DNA of 64,000 bases from Trueperaceae bacterium (GTDB lineage: Bacteria; Deinococcota; Deinococci; Deinococcales; Trueperaceae): NCBI GenBank assembly GCA_036381035.1, contig DASVDQ010000024.1, forward strand, positions 209,501 to 273,500, read 5' to 3'. Shown piece by piece: positions 17,941-30,800 of the stretch; position 1 is the stretch's first letter; each line of letters begins with the position of its first letter. Under the pieces are notes generated by a model. It saw only the letters and a program-made list of their open reading frames with translations. It did no database searches and was not told the origin of the DNA. The position numbers and the translations under genes are program-made.

Positions 17941-18603
17941 TCAGCGCCGACGCCCGCTGCCGAGCTGGGACGGCGAGGGCCGAGAGACGTGGCGGCTGTG
18001 CGGGTCGAGGTACCGCAGCGGCGCGTCGGCCCATGGGCCGGAGTAGGCCACGCCCACGCGCGGGGTCACAGCGACCGCGGCGGGAGGCGGCCCGTCGAGG
18101 ACGTAGAGGCGCGGTCCCCACAGCGCCTCGGCGTCGTGCCCGCGCCCGATGCCGAGCGCGCGGGTCAGCCGCCCGGGACCGTCGCCCCTGCCGCCGGCGG
18201 CGGGAGGCAGGAGGGGCAGGCCCTCGAGCCCGGGGGCGCTCGCGCCGGGGACCAGCGGCTCGACCGCCCTCACCAGGACGGCGTGCGGCACGCCCGCAGG
18301 CTGGCACACGACGTTGAACATGTCGTACATGCCGTAGATCAGGTAGACGTACGCGTGGCCGCCCGGTCCGAAGAGCGTGGCCGTGCGGCTCGTGAGCCCC
18401 TTCGAGGCGTGGCACGCCAGGTCGTCCTGCCCCACGTAGGCCTCGGTCTCGACGACGCGCCCGGCCCTGAACCCGCCGGCGGCCTCGTCGCGCACGACGA
18501 GCAGCTTGCCCAGCAGCGCGGGCGCCACGACGTCGGCCGGTCGCTCGTAGAAGCCGGGGTCCAGGACCGCGTCGGGCGCGGCGAGCGCGCGCGCTCCCCT
18601 CAC
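17941..18603 (-). CDS. mpg: DNA-3-methyladenine glycosylase (AAG/MPG family)
   Basis: 220-aa base-excision-repair enzyme that removes 3-methyladenine, hypoxanthine and related lesions. Motifs: LLGKLLVV, ETEAYVGQDD..CHASKG with the catalytic Glu, TSRTATLFGPGGHAYVYLIYGMY, NVVCQPAG and the GDGPGRLTRALGIG segment. The frame is open for 98 codons further upstream inside moeA, but that part is a shadow. The GTG at 18603 overlaps the moeA stop as GTGA, so the two are translationally coupled. Confidence 0.92.
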   Translation of the reverse strand: MRGARALAAPDAVLDPGFYERPADVVAPALLGKLLVVRDEAAGGFRAGRVVETEAYVGQDDLACHASKGLTSRTATLFGPGGHAYVYLIYGMYDMFNVVCQPAGVPHAVLVRAVEPLVPGASAPGLEGLPLLPPAAGGRGDGPGRLTRALGIGRGHDAEALWGPRLYVLDGPPPAAVAVTPRVGVAYSGPWADAPLRYLDPHSRHVSRPSPSQLGSGRRR

Positions 18604-19835
18604 GGCCACCGCAGCGGGATCACCTCGACGACCTCGCCGGCGCGCACGCCGCCGGGCGGCGCCACGGCCAGGCAGTCGCCCTCGACGAGCGAGCGCGACA
18701 CCGCCGACGACTGGTCGTGGAACGGGCTGACCTCGGCGCCGCGCTCGTCGACGCGCAGGAAGGCCCGGTGGAACATGGTCTTGGCGTCCGGCCTCAGGTC
18801 GTGCGTGGCCCGCGCCCGCAGACGCGCGCGGTAGGGGGGCGGGGCGGTGCGGCCGAGCGCCGCGTCGAGGTAGGCGCGCGCGAAGAGGTGGAAGCACACC
18901 AGGCTCGAGACGGGGTTGCCGGGCAGGGCCAGCACCGGCAGCCCGCGGTAGCGGAAGAACGTCAGGGGGCCGCCCGGCCTGGCCGTGACGCGCCGGAACA
19001 CCGCCGCGCCGTGGGCCTCCAGGACGCCCTTCACGGGCTCGCGCTCGCCCTGCGAGATCCCGCCGATCGTCAGGGCCAGGTCGACGCGGTCCGCGGCGAG
19101 CTCGTCGAGGAGCTGGGCGAGCGCGTCAGGGTCGTCGGGCACGCGCCCCGCCCGCGCGACCTCGTAGCCGCAGGCGCGCGCCGCCGACACCAGGGTGGGC
19201 AGGTTCGACTCGTACACCTGACCGGGCGCGAGGGGCCGGCCGGGCCGCACCAGCTCGTCGCCCGTGGAGATCACGGCCACGCGCGGCCTCAGGGCCACCT
19301 CGACCTCGGTGTGCCCCATGCCCGCGACGAGGCCCACCTGGACGGGTCCGAGCTCGTCGCCGGGCCGCAGGTAGACCTCGCCGGCGCGGAGGTCGCGCGC
19401 CCGGGCTCGCACCGCCGACGTGCTGGCCGGGCGCGTGAGGGAGACGTAGCCCCCCTCCTCGCTGGCGTGCTCGACGCCGACGACCCCGACCTCGCCGTGC
19501 GCGCCGGGCGGCACGAGGCCGCCCGTGGCGACGTGGACGGCCTCGCCCCTCCCCAGCGCGCCGCGGTGCGGCGCGCCCGCGTGCGAGCGGCCCACCACCC
19601 TTAGACGGACCGGTCTATCCGCCGAGGCGCCTCCGCTGTCCGCGACGTGGCAGGCGTAGCCGTCGAGGGCCGAGTCGTCGGCGGGCGGGCGGTCGACGAG
19701 GCTGGCCAGCCCCTCGCGCACCACGCGTCCGAGGGCCTCGCCCGCGGGCAGGCGCTCGCTGCCCGTCATGGCCGCGGCGCCGGCGGACCACAGCAGCTCG
19801 AAGGCGCGGTCGGGGGAGACGTCGTGCTCGGTCAC
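18600..19835 (-). CDS. moeA: Molybdopterin molybdenumtransferase MoeA
   Basis: Inserts molybdate into adenylated molybdopterin to finish molybdenum cofactor. The 411-aa protein has the four-domain MoeA order: PADDSALDGYA near 48-58 (usual PxxxSAMDGYA), then the MPT-binding domain with VISTGDELV and the GGISQGE loop, PGGPLTFF, LPGNPVSSLVCF, and the C-terminal barrel. Start GTG at 19835 lies 8 nt after a candidate extended -10, so it may be leaderless. Overlap with the glycosylase gene downstream is unusual company for moeA. Confidence 0.93.
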   Translation of the reverse strand: MTEHDVSPDRAFELLWSAGAAAMTGSERLPAGEALGRVVREGLASLVDRPPADDSALDGYACHVADSGGASADRPVRLRVVGRSHAGAPHRGALGRGEAVHVATGGLVPPGAHGEVGVVGVEHASEEGGYVSLTRPASTSAVRARARDLRAGEVYLRPGDELGPVQVGLVAGMGHTEVEVALRPRVAVISTGDELVRPGRPLAPGQVYESNLPTLVSAARACGYEVARAGRVPDDPDALAQLLDELAADRVDLALTIGGISQGEREPVKGVLEAHGAAVFRRVTARPGGPLTFFRYRGLPVLALPGNPVSSLVCFHLFARAYLDAALGRTAPPPYRARLRARATHDLRPDAKTMFHRAFLRVDERGAEVSPFHDQSSAVSRSLVEGDCLAVAPPGGVRAGEVVEVIPLRWP

Positions 19836-19843
19836 GGACGACG

Positions 19844-19852
19844 ATGCTAGCA
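19844..19852 (-). promoter_or_regulatory. Candidate extended -10 promoter of moeA-mpg
   Basis: The minus strand reads TGC TAGCAT with 8 nt before the GTG start of moeA. No Shine-Dalgarno intervenes. Confidence 0.4.
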
Positions 19853-19865
19853 GCGAGGCGCGCGG

Positions 19866-22184
<2,319 letters not shown>

Positions 22185-22290
22185 CTACTGCGGCCGGTGG
22201 CCGCCGTGGGGTGCGATGGCGCCCGGGGCGGCGCGGGGCGTCGTGGTCCGTCCCGCGCGGCCGCCAGGGCGGCGGCCGGTGCCGACGAGC

Positions 22291-22764
22291 TCACACCTGC
22301 CGCGCGCCCCTGCCGTCCCAGCCGGCGTACGAGTAGAAGCGCCCGGCGACGCCGTCCCTGAGGTAGGTGACGAGCGGGTCGCGCAGCGGCGGTATGGGCA
22401 CGCGTGCCCTGACCTCTTCGAGCGGGAAGAACCGGGCCTCGACGATGAAGCCGTCGGGGTCGCGCGGGTTCAGGAGCCCGCTGTAGCGGGCCTTGAACGC
22501 GAAGGACACGGCGCGGTCGTTGCGCCGCCTGTCCTCGACGTGCACGGCGTACGCCAGGTGCTCGACGCCCGTGATCTCGAGCCCGGTCTCCTCGAGCACC
22601 TCCCTCCTGAGGGCGTCGAGGGTCGACTCCCCGCGCTCGACGACGCCTCCCGGGAGGGTGTAGCGGACCCGTCCGTGGCCTTGCCAGTCGTTGCCTACGA
22701 GCAGGACGCGTCCCTGAGCGTCCAGGAGTATGGCCGCGGCAACGACGAACTCACGCCGCGCCAC
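22291..22764 (-). CDS. NUDIX hydrolase
   Basis: 157 aa with an intact Nudix box (Gx5Ex7REUxEExGU): GGVVERGEST..ALRREVLEETGLE at about 39-61. It hydrolyses a nucleoside-diphosphate-linked compound; which one cannot be told. Likely Mg2+ dependent. The GTG start at 22764 lies 14 bases inside the end of prfA, so expression is probably coupled to release factor synthesis. Confidence 0.88.
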   Translation of the reverse strand: MARREFVVAAAILLDAQGRVLLVGNDWQGHGRVRYTLPGGVVERGESTLDALRREVLEETGLEITGVEHLAYAVHVEDRRRNDRAVSFAFKARYSGLLNPRDPDGFIVEARFFPLEEVRARVPIPPLRDPLVTYLRDGVAGRFYSYAGWDGRGARQV

Positions 22765-23866
22765 CGGGTCCCGCCAGCGCGCGGGCCTCGCCGGCGCTCA
22801 CGGCCATGCCTGCCAGGGCGCGCGCCTGCTCCTCGGCCTGGAGGGCGGCGGTCAGCTCGTGCAGGTCGCCGGACAGCACGCCGGCGAGGTCGTTGGTCGT
22901 GAACCCGATGCGGTGGTCGGTCACGCGCGACTGCGGGAAGTTGTAGGTGCGCACGCGCTCGCTGCGCTCACCGGTGCCGATCTGGACGAGCCGCGCCTGC
23001 CGCGCCTCGTCCTGCGCGCGGAGGCGCTCGCGCTCCAGGAGCCTGGCGCGCAGCACCTGCAGCGCCTTCTCCTTGTTCTTGATCTGCGACTTGCCCTCCT
23101 GGCAGGTGACGACGATCTCCTCGTCGGTGCCCGGCTTGTAGGTGATGCGCACCGCCGAGTCCGTGGTGTTCACGGACTGGCCGCCGGGTCCGCTGGAGCG
23201 GAACACGTCGACGCGGTAGTCGGCGGGGGAGAGCTGGACGTCGACCTCGTCGGCCTCCGGCATGACCGCCACGGTGATCGTGCTGGTGTGGATGCGCCCC
23301 TGCGACTCGGTGGCGGGCACGCGCTGCACGCGGTGGACTCCCGACTCGTACTTGAAGTGGCTGTACGCACCCTCGCCCACGACCTCGAAGGAGACCTTCG
23401 CCAGGCCGCCGACCTCGGTGGGCGTCGAGTCGACGACCTCCGTGCGGTAGCCGAGGCTGGCCGCGTAGCGCAGGTACATCTCCAGTACCTCGCGGACGAA
23501 CAGCGACGCCTCGTCGCCGCCGGCGGCGGCGCGCAGCTCGACGATCACGCTCTTCTCGTCGTAGGGGTCCTTGGGCAGGAGGAGCCGCTCCAGCTCGGCG
23601 TCGACCTCCTCGAGCCTGGCGGTGAGCGCGGCCAGCTCGGCCCTGGCCTCCTCGGCCAGGTCCGGGTCGGACAGCAGGCTGCGAGCGTCGTCGGCCTGGC
23701 GCCTGAGCGCCTCGCGTCGCCTCCCGAGGTCGACGATCTCCTTGAGCTCGGCGTGCCGCTTGGCGGCCTGCCTGTAGCGCCGCGGGTCCGACAGCAGCGC
23801 CGGGTCCGACAGGCTGCGCTCCAGCTCGTCGAGCTCCTGGGTGAGGTTCTCGAGCTCTCGTCTCAT
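22751..23866 (-). CDS. prfA: Peptide chain release factor 1
   Basis: 371-aa class-I release factor that reads UAA and UAG. The stop-codon motif PAT occurs in QRVPATESQGR, and the catalytic GGQ is in SSGPGGQSVNTTDSAVR. The frame extends a further 19 codons upstream, but the ATG at 23866 (MRRELENLTQELDEL) matches the family N-terminus. It sits 7 nt after TACAAT with no Shine-Dalgarno, so a leaderless transcript is expected. PrmC methylation of the GGQ Gln is a family property, but no prmC is adjacent. Confidence 0.96.
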   Translation of the reverse strand: MRRELENLTQELDELERSLSDPALLSDPRRYRQAAKRHAELKEIVDLGRRREALRRQADDARSLLSDPDLAEEARAELAALTARLEEVDAELERLLLPKDPYDEKSVIVELRAAAGGDEASLFVREVLEMYLRYAASLGYRTEVVDSTPTEVGGLAKVSFEVVGEGAYSHFKYESGVHRVQRVPATESQGRIHTSTITVAVMPEADEVDVQLSPADYRVDVFRSSGPGGQSVNTTDSAVRITYKPGTDEEIVVTCQEGKSQIKNKEKALQVLRARLLERERLRAQDEARQARLVQIGTGERSERVRTYNFPQSRVTDHRIGFTTNDLAGVLSGDLHELTAALQAEEQARALAGMAVSAGEARALAGPGGAA

Positions 23867-23873
23867 TGACCGG

Positions 23874-23879
23874 ATTGTA
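23874..23879 (-). promoter_or_regulatory. -10 element of prfA
   Basis: The minus strand reads TACAAT (five of six consensus bases), exactly 7 nt before the prfA ATG. No -35 match. Best single example in the window of a leaderless arrangement. Confidence 0.55.
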
Positions 23880-23997
23880 CTGCCCGGTCCCCGGCGGCCC
23901 GGCAGCGGGGGTGGCGGCCCCACGGCGGCGGGCTTCTGGTCGTCTGGCAGCGGGTCCGGGCCCCCGTGACGGGACGGCGCGGCCCGGGCCCCGGGCC

Positions 23998-25170
23998 TCA
24001 GGGCAGGCGCAGGTCGCCGCGCGGTCCGACCTCAGCCGCGACCAGGCTGCCGGGCACGACGGCGCTGGGCCGGCCCTCCTGCAGGTCGAGCGCGCCCGAT
24101 CCCCCGCAACGCGGCGGCAGGCCGACCGCCGCGTCGCGCAGCGCCTGACGCAGCACGGGCAGGGGGCTGTCCAGCGGGACCTGGAGCACGTAGAGCTGCT
24201 CTAGCGCGGCCGCGATCAGGTCGAGGGCGTCGACCACGCCGGCGGCGGCGGGCAGGTCCGCGACGCCGCCGTAGAGCTGCGCGACGCGCTCCGCGACGCC
24301 GGCGACCTCGGCGCTGCAGGCGTGCGAGGCGGGCAGGTCGTCGGCGACGTAGGCGGGAGGCACCGCGAAGCGCACGTCCTCGTAGGTGGCGGCGGTTAGG
24401 CGCGGTCCCCCCGGCGCCACGAGGGCCGAGCGCGCGTAGACGAGGCCCTCGTAGCCCCGCGCCCGCAGCGCGGCGACGGCCACCGCGGTGTCGGGACCGG
24501 GCGCCCACACGGCCACGGCGCCGGGCTGGTTCGTGGCGACGACGAGGGCCTCTGGCCTGAGCTCGTCGGTGCCCGTCGCGAAGCGCTCCTCGTGCACGAG
24601 GCGCATGCCGGCGTAGCCGAGGAGCGAGCCCAGCGTGGACGCGACGGCCTCGCCGTACCCGTCGGCGGTCGTCATGAGAGCGAAGGTGCCGCGTCCCTCC
24701 GCCAGGGCGTCGGCGACGACGGCCGCCAGGGCGTCGGCCTCGCTGGGCCAGAGCCCGAACGTCCAGTAGCTGGGCCCCCTGGTCGCGAGCTCGAGCGGCG
24801 CGGGGTCGCTGAGGGCGAGGAGCAGCAGCCCCAGCTCCTCCGCGACGTCCCTGACCGCCGCGGTCGCCGCCGGCGTCGTGCAGCAGACGAGGGCCCAGGC
24901 GCCGTCGTCGGCGAGGTCGCGCGCCAGCTCCGCGGCCCGCGTCGGGGAGCCGGCGTCGTCGACGACCTCGACGCTCGTCGCGGTCACGAGGCCGCGGCCG
25001 GCCCGGGCGAAGTCGGCCCAGCCCGTCGCCGCCAGCGACTGCGCTGCCCCCGCGGTCCGCGCCTCGCCGGTGCGCGAGACGATCACGCCGACCTTCACCG
25101 CGGGGGCGGCGCCCTGCGCCGTCGACCAGGGCAGGAGGAGCGCGGCGGCGAGGGCGAGCAGGACCGGCAC
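23998..25170 (-). CDS. Periplasmic-binding-protein type I (LivJ/amide-like) receptor
   Basis: 390-aa secreted protein of the branched-chain amino acid/amide-binding fold. An N-terminal signal peptide ends near residue 20. Strand-loop motifs KVGVIVSRTGEARTAGAAQSL, VVDDAGSPTRAAELARDLADD and CCTTPAATAAVRDVAEEL match the first lobe, and SYWTFGLWPSEADALAAVVADAL the second. No permease or ATPase gene is adjacent, so it may be an orphan binding protein or a receptor for another system. The GTG at 25170 has AGAAGGG upstream. Confidence 0.8.
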   Translation of the reverse strand: MPVLLALAAALLLPWSTAQGAAPAVKVGVIVSRTGEARTAGAAQSLAATGWADFARAGRGLVTATSVEVVDDAGSPTRAAELARDLADDGAWALVCCTTPAATAAVRDVAEELGLLLLALSDPAPLELATRGPSYWTFGLWPSEADALAAVVADALAEGRGTFALMTTADGYGEAVASTLGSLLGYAGMRLVHEERFATGTDELRPEALVVATNQPGAVAVWAPGPDTAVAVAALRARGYEGLVYARSALVAPGGPRLTAATYEDVRFAVPPAYVADDLPASHACSAEVAGVAERVAQLYGGVADLPAAAGVVDALDLIAAALEQLYVLQVPLDSPLPVLRQALRDAAVGLPPRCGGSGALDLQEGRPSAVVPGSLVAAEVGPRGDLRLP

Positions 25171-25281
25171 GGTGTCCCTTCTAACCGCGGACCCGGTGAG
25201 CGCAGTGAGAGCGGGGGCCGCGGTGCACCGACGTTACCGCGTCCCCGGAGACGGTGGCCGGCCAGCGAGCCCGGCCCGGCC

Positions 25282-27471
25282 TCAGTTGACCCGCGGGCGC
25301 ATGAAGAAGCTCCGCTGCATCGACGACGCCGAGTCGCCGTCGCTCACGACCACCTTGACGACGATGGTCTGCCCGGGGAAGTAGGGGCTGCAGGAGAAGG
25401 TGCCGTCGCCGTCGTCCGTGACGGTCGCCGAGCTCGTCCCCGCCGTGCACGACCAGGTGACCGTGAGCGGGGCGCCCCTGTCGTCGGTGGCCGCGACGCT
25501 GAGGTAGAGCGGCAGGACGTAGTCCTCCACGTACCGCGCCTGACCGTTCCAGAGCACGGCCCCCTCCGGCACCTCGCACAGGTAGCCCGTGATGCAGGCG
25601 TAGATGTCGCCCGGCCCCGTCGGGTAGCTCCTCGGCCCCTCGGCGGCGACGATGTGGAACGACGTGATGAGGGGCGGCTTGTTCTCCGGCTCCGGCCCCA
25701 CGTCGAAGGTGAGCGTCTCGGTGCTGGAGCTGCCGTACGGGTTCGTGGCCGTGACCTCCACGGTGCGCTGGCCCTCGACCATGAAGGTCACCCTGGCCTG
25801 GCAGCCGCCTCCGGTCAGCGTGTCGGGCGGCGCCACGGACCAGGTCAGGGCCGAGCAGAACAGGTCGCCTCCCACGGGGTCGTAGGCGTTCGCGGAGATC
25901 GCGTAGGGCACGTCGACGAGCGGCTGGCCCGAGTACGAAGTCGTGATGATCGGCGGCGGGCTCGCCGCCTCCACCGTGAGCGTCGCGCTCGCCGCGGCGC
26001 CGTGCGGGTCGGTGGCGGTGACGGTCACGGTCCGCGTGCCCGGCGTCGTGAACGTGTAGGTGAGGGGGATCGGCCCGTCCAGGCTCGACACGGCGGCCAG
26101 CCGCAGCGTGCCGCCCTCGGGGTCCATGACGTCGAAGTAGCCCTGGAGTCCCCCGTTCCGCGGGCCGAGCACGACGGGGCTGCCGACGTCGGCGTGGATC
26201 GTGTCGGTCTTGACGCCCGAGAACCGGGGCGGCTGGTTCGGCGAGGTCGTCAGCTGGTAGGTCTCGTCGAACAGCGTCTTCCTGTGCTCGTCGAGCGTGC
26301 CGAGGACCGGCAGGTCGACGACGAACGCGACGTACCCCGCGATCTTCCCGCGCACCACCAGGATCGGGTCCCGGGGCACCTCGGCGTCGAACTCCACGCC
26401 GAGCCGGAGGCCGAGCGCGGGGCCGGCCGCGTCGTAGAACTTCAGGCTGGCCACGGCGCGGGCGTAGGCCTGGGCGTCCATCGTCGCGCTCACGTCGAAG
26501 GAGTCCTGCTCGGCGAGGTCCACGCCGAAGCCCGTGATGTCCTGCCAGCCGCCGTCGTCGGTCCAGCGCGCGCCCACCACCGCGCTCGCGGTCTCGGTGA
26601 GCCCGTAGCTGAAGCGGAGGCTCACGGCGCCCTCGGCGCCCACGAACACCTCGATGCTCGGGACCACGACCACCGGCACCGGACCGATGAAGAAGACCAG
26701 CGGCCGGAAGTGGTAGGTCGCCACGCTGACCTCTTTCGTGAGCTGCGCCTTCGCCTCGCCGGATAGCGAGACCCGGAGCCGCTCCTCGACGCCCACCTTG
26801 GCCTCGAAGCGGTCGACGCACACGGGCGGCACCGCGAGGCAGGGCTCGATGCCGAGGTCTATGCTCCACCCGGCGTTGAAGTAGAGATCGCCGTCGAGGA
26901 CGACCTCGACCTGCACGTCGCCCTGGCCGATGTCGAGGGCGACCTCGTCGAAGCCCACGTGGAAGCTGTAGCCGTCGCCCGTGCCCACCCCCGGCCGGGT
27001 CGAGGCGTCGCCGCGCACGCCGGCCGTGACGCCGGGCAGGTGCGCCGCGGTGGCGGTCACGTCCTCCGGCTCGAGGTCTCCCGACGCGACGATCTCGCCC
27101 TGGGTGATCGCGTCGGTGAGGTTGGCCTGCGACGTCACGAGGACGACCTCGCCGCCATCGCGGCCGATCGACTCGACCTTGCGCAGGTACCCGGCCGGCG
27201 CGTGCGCCGAGGGCTGGCTCACCAGCACGTCGCCCACCCGCAGCCCGTCGAGGACCTGGGTGCCGGACGCGAAGCGCAGCTCGCCGCTGGCCGGGTCGTA
27301 GCTCGCGAGGGCGTCCCTGGTGGCCGCGTCGGCGACCTTCGTCGTGTCGGGGATGATGGCGGGGCGGCGCGTGTCGGCCGGCGCGACGCTGCAGGCGGCC
27401 AGGACCGTCCCCGCGACGAGCGCCGTCAGCCACAGGCGGACGGTGCGCCTCCCGCGCTCGGGTCCGCGCAT
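25282..27471 (-). CDS. Large lipoprotein with PKD/Ig-like repeats
   Basis: 729 aa. The signal peptide ends in lipobox LAAC (Cys27), so the protein is probably lipid-anchored outside the cytoplasm. Residues about 45-130 carry a domain with the pattern YDPASGELRFASG..VLDGLRVGDVLVSQPS..APAGYLRKV, which I recall from other Deinococcota envelope proteins. A beta-rich middle region follows (Cys pair in PCLAVPPVCVD). From residue about 420 there are three to four PKD-like modules with endings such as RTVTVTATDPHGAA and RTVEVTATNPYGSS. The ATG at 27471 has GGGGAGGG 6 nt upstream and lies just after the stop of the zinc-ribbon gene, so the two are coupled. Function unknown. Confidence 0.72.
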   Translation of the reverse strand: MRGPERGRRTVRLWLTALVAGTVLAACSVAPADTRRPAIIPDTTKVADAATRDALASYDPASGELRFASGTQVLDGLRVGDVLVSQPSAHAPAGYLRKVESIGRDGGEVVLVTSQANLTDAITQGEIVASGDLEPEDVTATAAHLPGVTAGVRGDASTRPGVGTGDGYSFHVGFDEVALDIGQGDVQVEVVLDGDLYFNAGWSIDLGIEPCLAVPPVCVDRFEAKVGVEERLRVSLSGEAKAQLTKEVSVATYHFRPLVFFIGPVPVVVVPSIEVFVGAEGAVSLRFSYGLTETASAVVGARWTDDGGWQDITGFGVDLAEQDSFDVSATMDAQAYARAVASLKFYDAAGPALGLRLGVEFDAEVPRDPILVVRGKIAGYVAFVVDLPVLGTLDEHRKTLFDETYQLTTSPNQPPRFSGVKTDTIHADVGSPVVLGPRNGGLQGYFDVMDPEGGTLRLAAVSSLDGPIPLTYTFTTPGTRTVTVTATDPHGAAASATLTVEAASPPPIITTSYSGQPLVDVPYAISANAYDPVGGDLFCSALTWSVAPPDTLTGGGCQARVTFMVEGQRTVEVTATNPYGSSSTETLTFDVGPEPENKPPLITSFHIVAAEGPRSYPTGPGDIYACITGYLCEVPEGAVLWNGQARYVEDYVLPLYLSVAATDDRGAPLTVTWSCTAGTSSATVTDDGDGTFSCSPYFPGQTIVVKVVVSDGDSASSMQRSFFMRPRVN

Positions 27472-27473
27472 CC

Positions 27474-27794
27474 TCATCCCTCCCCGAGGTCCCCGTCGGC
27501 CCGCAGGTCGTGGCCGCACCTCGTGCAGTAGCGGCCGAAGGGCGACGTGATGGGCGCGTCACAGGCGGGGCATGACGCGAGGAGCCTGGTCCCGTCGTTG
27601 GGGCAGTACGCCTCGAGCGCCGCCTCGGGCGTGGCGCGACCGCAACGCGGGCAGAGGTGGTACCGCGCCTCTGCGGAGCCCCGTCCCCGGCCCAGCGGGG
27701 GGTCGCCGGCGGCCGGGTCGGGGGCGCCGCCCCCGCGCCATCCCGGCACCGCCGCGAGCGCCGACCGAGTTGATGCTGCCGAGCTCGTCCTCAT
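27474..27794 (-). CDS. Double zinc-ribbon protein
   Basis: 106 aa with a low-complexity N-terminus, then two four-Cys ribbons: CPRCGRATP ... YCPNDG and CPACDAPIT ... YCTRCG. Such double ribbons mediate protein or nucleic acid contacts. Its stop is 3 bp from the start of the PKD lipoprotein and the BTAD regulator lies 93 bp upstream on the same strand. Confidence 0.7.
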   Translation of the reverse strand: MRTSSAASTRSALAAVPGWRGGGAPDPAAGDPPLGRGRGSAEARYHLCPRCGRATPEAALEAYCPNDGTRLLASCPACDAPITSPFGRYCTRCGHDLRADGDLGEG

Positions 27795-27887
27795 ACCGCC
27801 TCCTCGCCGCCAGGGTGGGGGAGGGTCGGTGAGGTTCCGGTCAGCTTCCGGGCGCGGCGGCGCGGGGCGGCACGGCCCGGCGGGTCC

Positions 27888-30800
27888 CTACTCGGTGGCC
27901 GGCTCGAGGAGCTCCGCCGGTCCCGCCGGCAGCGCCTCGCCGACCTCGGCGAAGAGCGAGCGGGCGCGCTCGTACTCCTCGGCGAGGGTCCTGCGGAGGC
28001 CGGCGGCGGCCAGCGCGCGGAGGTGCAGGCGCAGGGTCCCCGCGTCGTAGGGGTCGAGCCGACGCAGCAGCCCCGCGGACCTGGCCGCCTCGGCCGGGTC
28101 GGAGCCCAGACGGGCCTCGGCGGCCGCGGCCAGCGCGACCTGGAGCCGCCGCAGCACGCTCTCGCGCACCTGCCAGTCGGCGCCCTCGCCGAGCTCGCCG
28201 CGCCACAGGGACGTGTCGCCCGTCGCCAGGAACTCCTCGACGTCGGTGGCCACGTCGCCGAGCGCGTAGCCGGCGGCCGTGGTGACGATCGCCGACGCAC
28301 CCAGGTCCCGCCGGAGGTCGCTGACGAGCTGCTTGAGGCTGGCCATCGCCCTAGGCTCGTCGCCGTGCGGGTACAGCGCCTCCACGAGCGCAAGCCGCCC
28401 CGCCTCGGTCTGGCCGGCGAGCCGCGCCTCGACCAGCGCGAGCAGCAGGGCCCGGCGCCTGGCGCCCCTCACGGGCGCGGTGCCGTCGGCCCGGCGCAGG
28501 CGCATGGGGCCCAGGACCTCGAGGCGCAGGGACGCGGCACCCTGCTGCGGGCGGGCGCCCGCGCCCTCGTCCGGCGGCGGGAAGTAGCGCCTGACCAGGT
28601 TCACCCCGTGCCCGAGGCCGCGTTCGGCGAACCAGCTCTCGCGCCGCGCCGCGCTCTCCCTGTCGCCGGCCAGGCGGTCGACCTCGAGGCCGTAGCGGTG
28701 CGCGTGCAGGGGCAGGCCCAGCCGGGCGGCTCGCGCGCTGGCCGTCTCGAACGCCTCCCTGGCCTCCGCCGGGCGCCCGAGCGCCTCCAGCGCGAGCCCC
28801 AGCGCGAAGCGTGACGCCAGCTCGGCCTCGGCGAGCTCGGCCGCGCGCGACATGGCCAGGGCCCGCTCGGCCAGCTCGAGCCCCTCGGCGGCGCGGCCCG
28901 TGGCGGTGCGGGCGCGCGAGAGGAGGTAGGCGGCGGTGACGCTCTCCAGGCCCTCAGGCGGCGCCGTCTCCGCGGCCTGGGCGGCGTACCTCAGCGCGAG
29001 CGCGGGGTGCGCCCAGCCGGGCCACTCGAGGTAGAGGTCGGCGAGCTGCGCCGCCACGCCGTTCACGAACCGCGCGTCGCCCGCGCGCTGGACGACCTCG
29101 AGGGCCTCCGTCAGCACCTCCTCGGCGCGCTCGTAGGCCCCCATGTCCTGGTAGGCGTAGCTCATCATCACGAGCGTGCCGGCGTAGTGGAGGCCGTGGC
29201 CCACCTCCTCGTAGACGCGGAGCGCCGCCTGGAGGTCCTGGAGGCTTTCGGCGACGCGCGCCTGCTGCATGCGGGCGACGGCGCGGTTGCGCAGGAGGTT
29301 GGCGACGTTGGGCGGCGTCACGCCGCCGCGGGCGGCGGCCCGCTCGAGCAGCTCGGTGAAGGTCGTCTCCGCCGCCGCGTGGTCGCCTAGGTAGAAGGCG
29401 ATGCTCGCCCTCAGCTCCTTGAGGTCGGCGGCGCCCTCCTCGTCGGTGGTGGGTCTGGCCAGCCACTGGTCGACGAGCGCGGCCGCGACGCGCGGGCGTC
29501 CGGCGTGCAGGTAGGCCCAGCCGACGAAGTGGACGGTGCCGCCGCCGCACTCGTCCCGGTGCGGCGAGGCCTCCCAGGCGGAGATCAGCTCCTCGCGCAG
29601 ACCGGCCTGATGGAGGAGGCGCACCTGGCGCTCGAGCCAGGCGGCCCCGCGCTTGGCCTCGGCGGGCAGACCGGCGAGCACGCGCCTCATCGCCCCGTGG
29701 TCGCCTCGCACCGAGAGCCCCGCCGCCTGCAGCAGCAGGGCCTCGGTGGGGTCCTCGAGGAGCCGGGCCGCCCTCTCGGCGAGCGCGAGCATCAGCGGGT
29801 AGTCCCTGCCCGCCAGCAGCCCCGCGGCCTCCAGCGCCAGCGCCCCGCTCTCCTCGCCCGTCGCGCGTTCGCTCGCCGACGCCAGCAGCCGCCCGGCCGT
29901 GGCGTCGTCGCCGCCGGCGCGCGCCGCCGCGGCGGTGCGCCTGAGGAGGTCCACGGCCTCGCGCGCCTCCAGCTCCGCGTCCGATACGAGGGCGGCGACG
30001 TGGGCCGGCGCGAGGTCGGGCGCGGCCAGCGCCCGCCGGGCGACCTCGCGGCGCCGCGCGGCGGGGACCAGCCTGGCCGCGGCCTCGCGGTACAGCGGGT
30101 GGACGAACGCGCCGTTCGCCACCACGCCGCGCCGCGCCAGCTCGCGGTCGGCGGACCGCCAGGCGGCCGGCTCGAGGCCCGCGGCCAGGGCCCCGAGCTC
30201 GTCGTCGGCCCCGGCGGGCAGCAGGGCCCTGGCGGCGGCGACGGCGGCGATGTCGTCGCCGACCAGCGCGCCGGCGAGGAAGTGCTCGATCAGCGCCTCG
30301 ACCGTCGGCGGCGGCGCGTCGGGGCCGGGCCGGCGCCAGTGCCAGGACCGCCCGTCGCTCCAGAGGTGGCCCTGCCTGCCCAGGTAGCGCAGGTACTCGA
30401 GGGCGAAGAGGGGGTTGCCGCCCGACCTGTCGGCGATCCAGGCGGCCGCCTCGGCGGGCGGGTCGGCGCCCAGGGCCGCGACGAGGAGATCGCGGACCTC
30501 GTGCCGGGACAGGGGCTCCGCCCTGACGCGCTCGAAGGGCGCTCCGGGGTCGGTCCTGCTGGTCGCCAGCAGGCCCACGCCGGGCGTCCGGCGGACCGTG
30601 GCGGCGAGCTCGCGGAGGAACCCGGCGCGCTCGTCTCCCGCCTCGTGGAGGTCCTCCACGTGCAGCACGAACGGGGACGACGCCACGAGGGCGGCCGCCA
30701 CGGCCTCCAGCGCGCGGGCGGGCTCGACGGGGGCGCCGGCCCGCAGCCTCGCGAGCGTCGCCGACGCCCAGCCGGCCAGCCGGCCCGGCCTGGGCAGCAG

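Noticed and set aside
18604..18897. 98-codon N-terminal extension of the glycosylase inside moeA
   Set aside because: Arg/Pro/Ala-rich shadow; the GTG at 18603 gives the family length.
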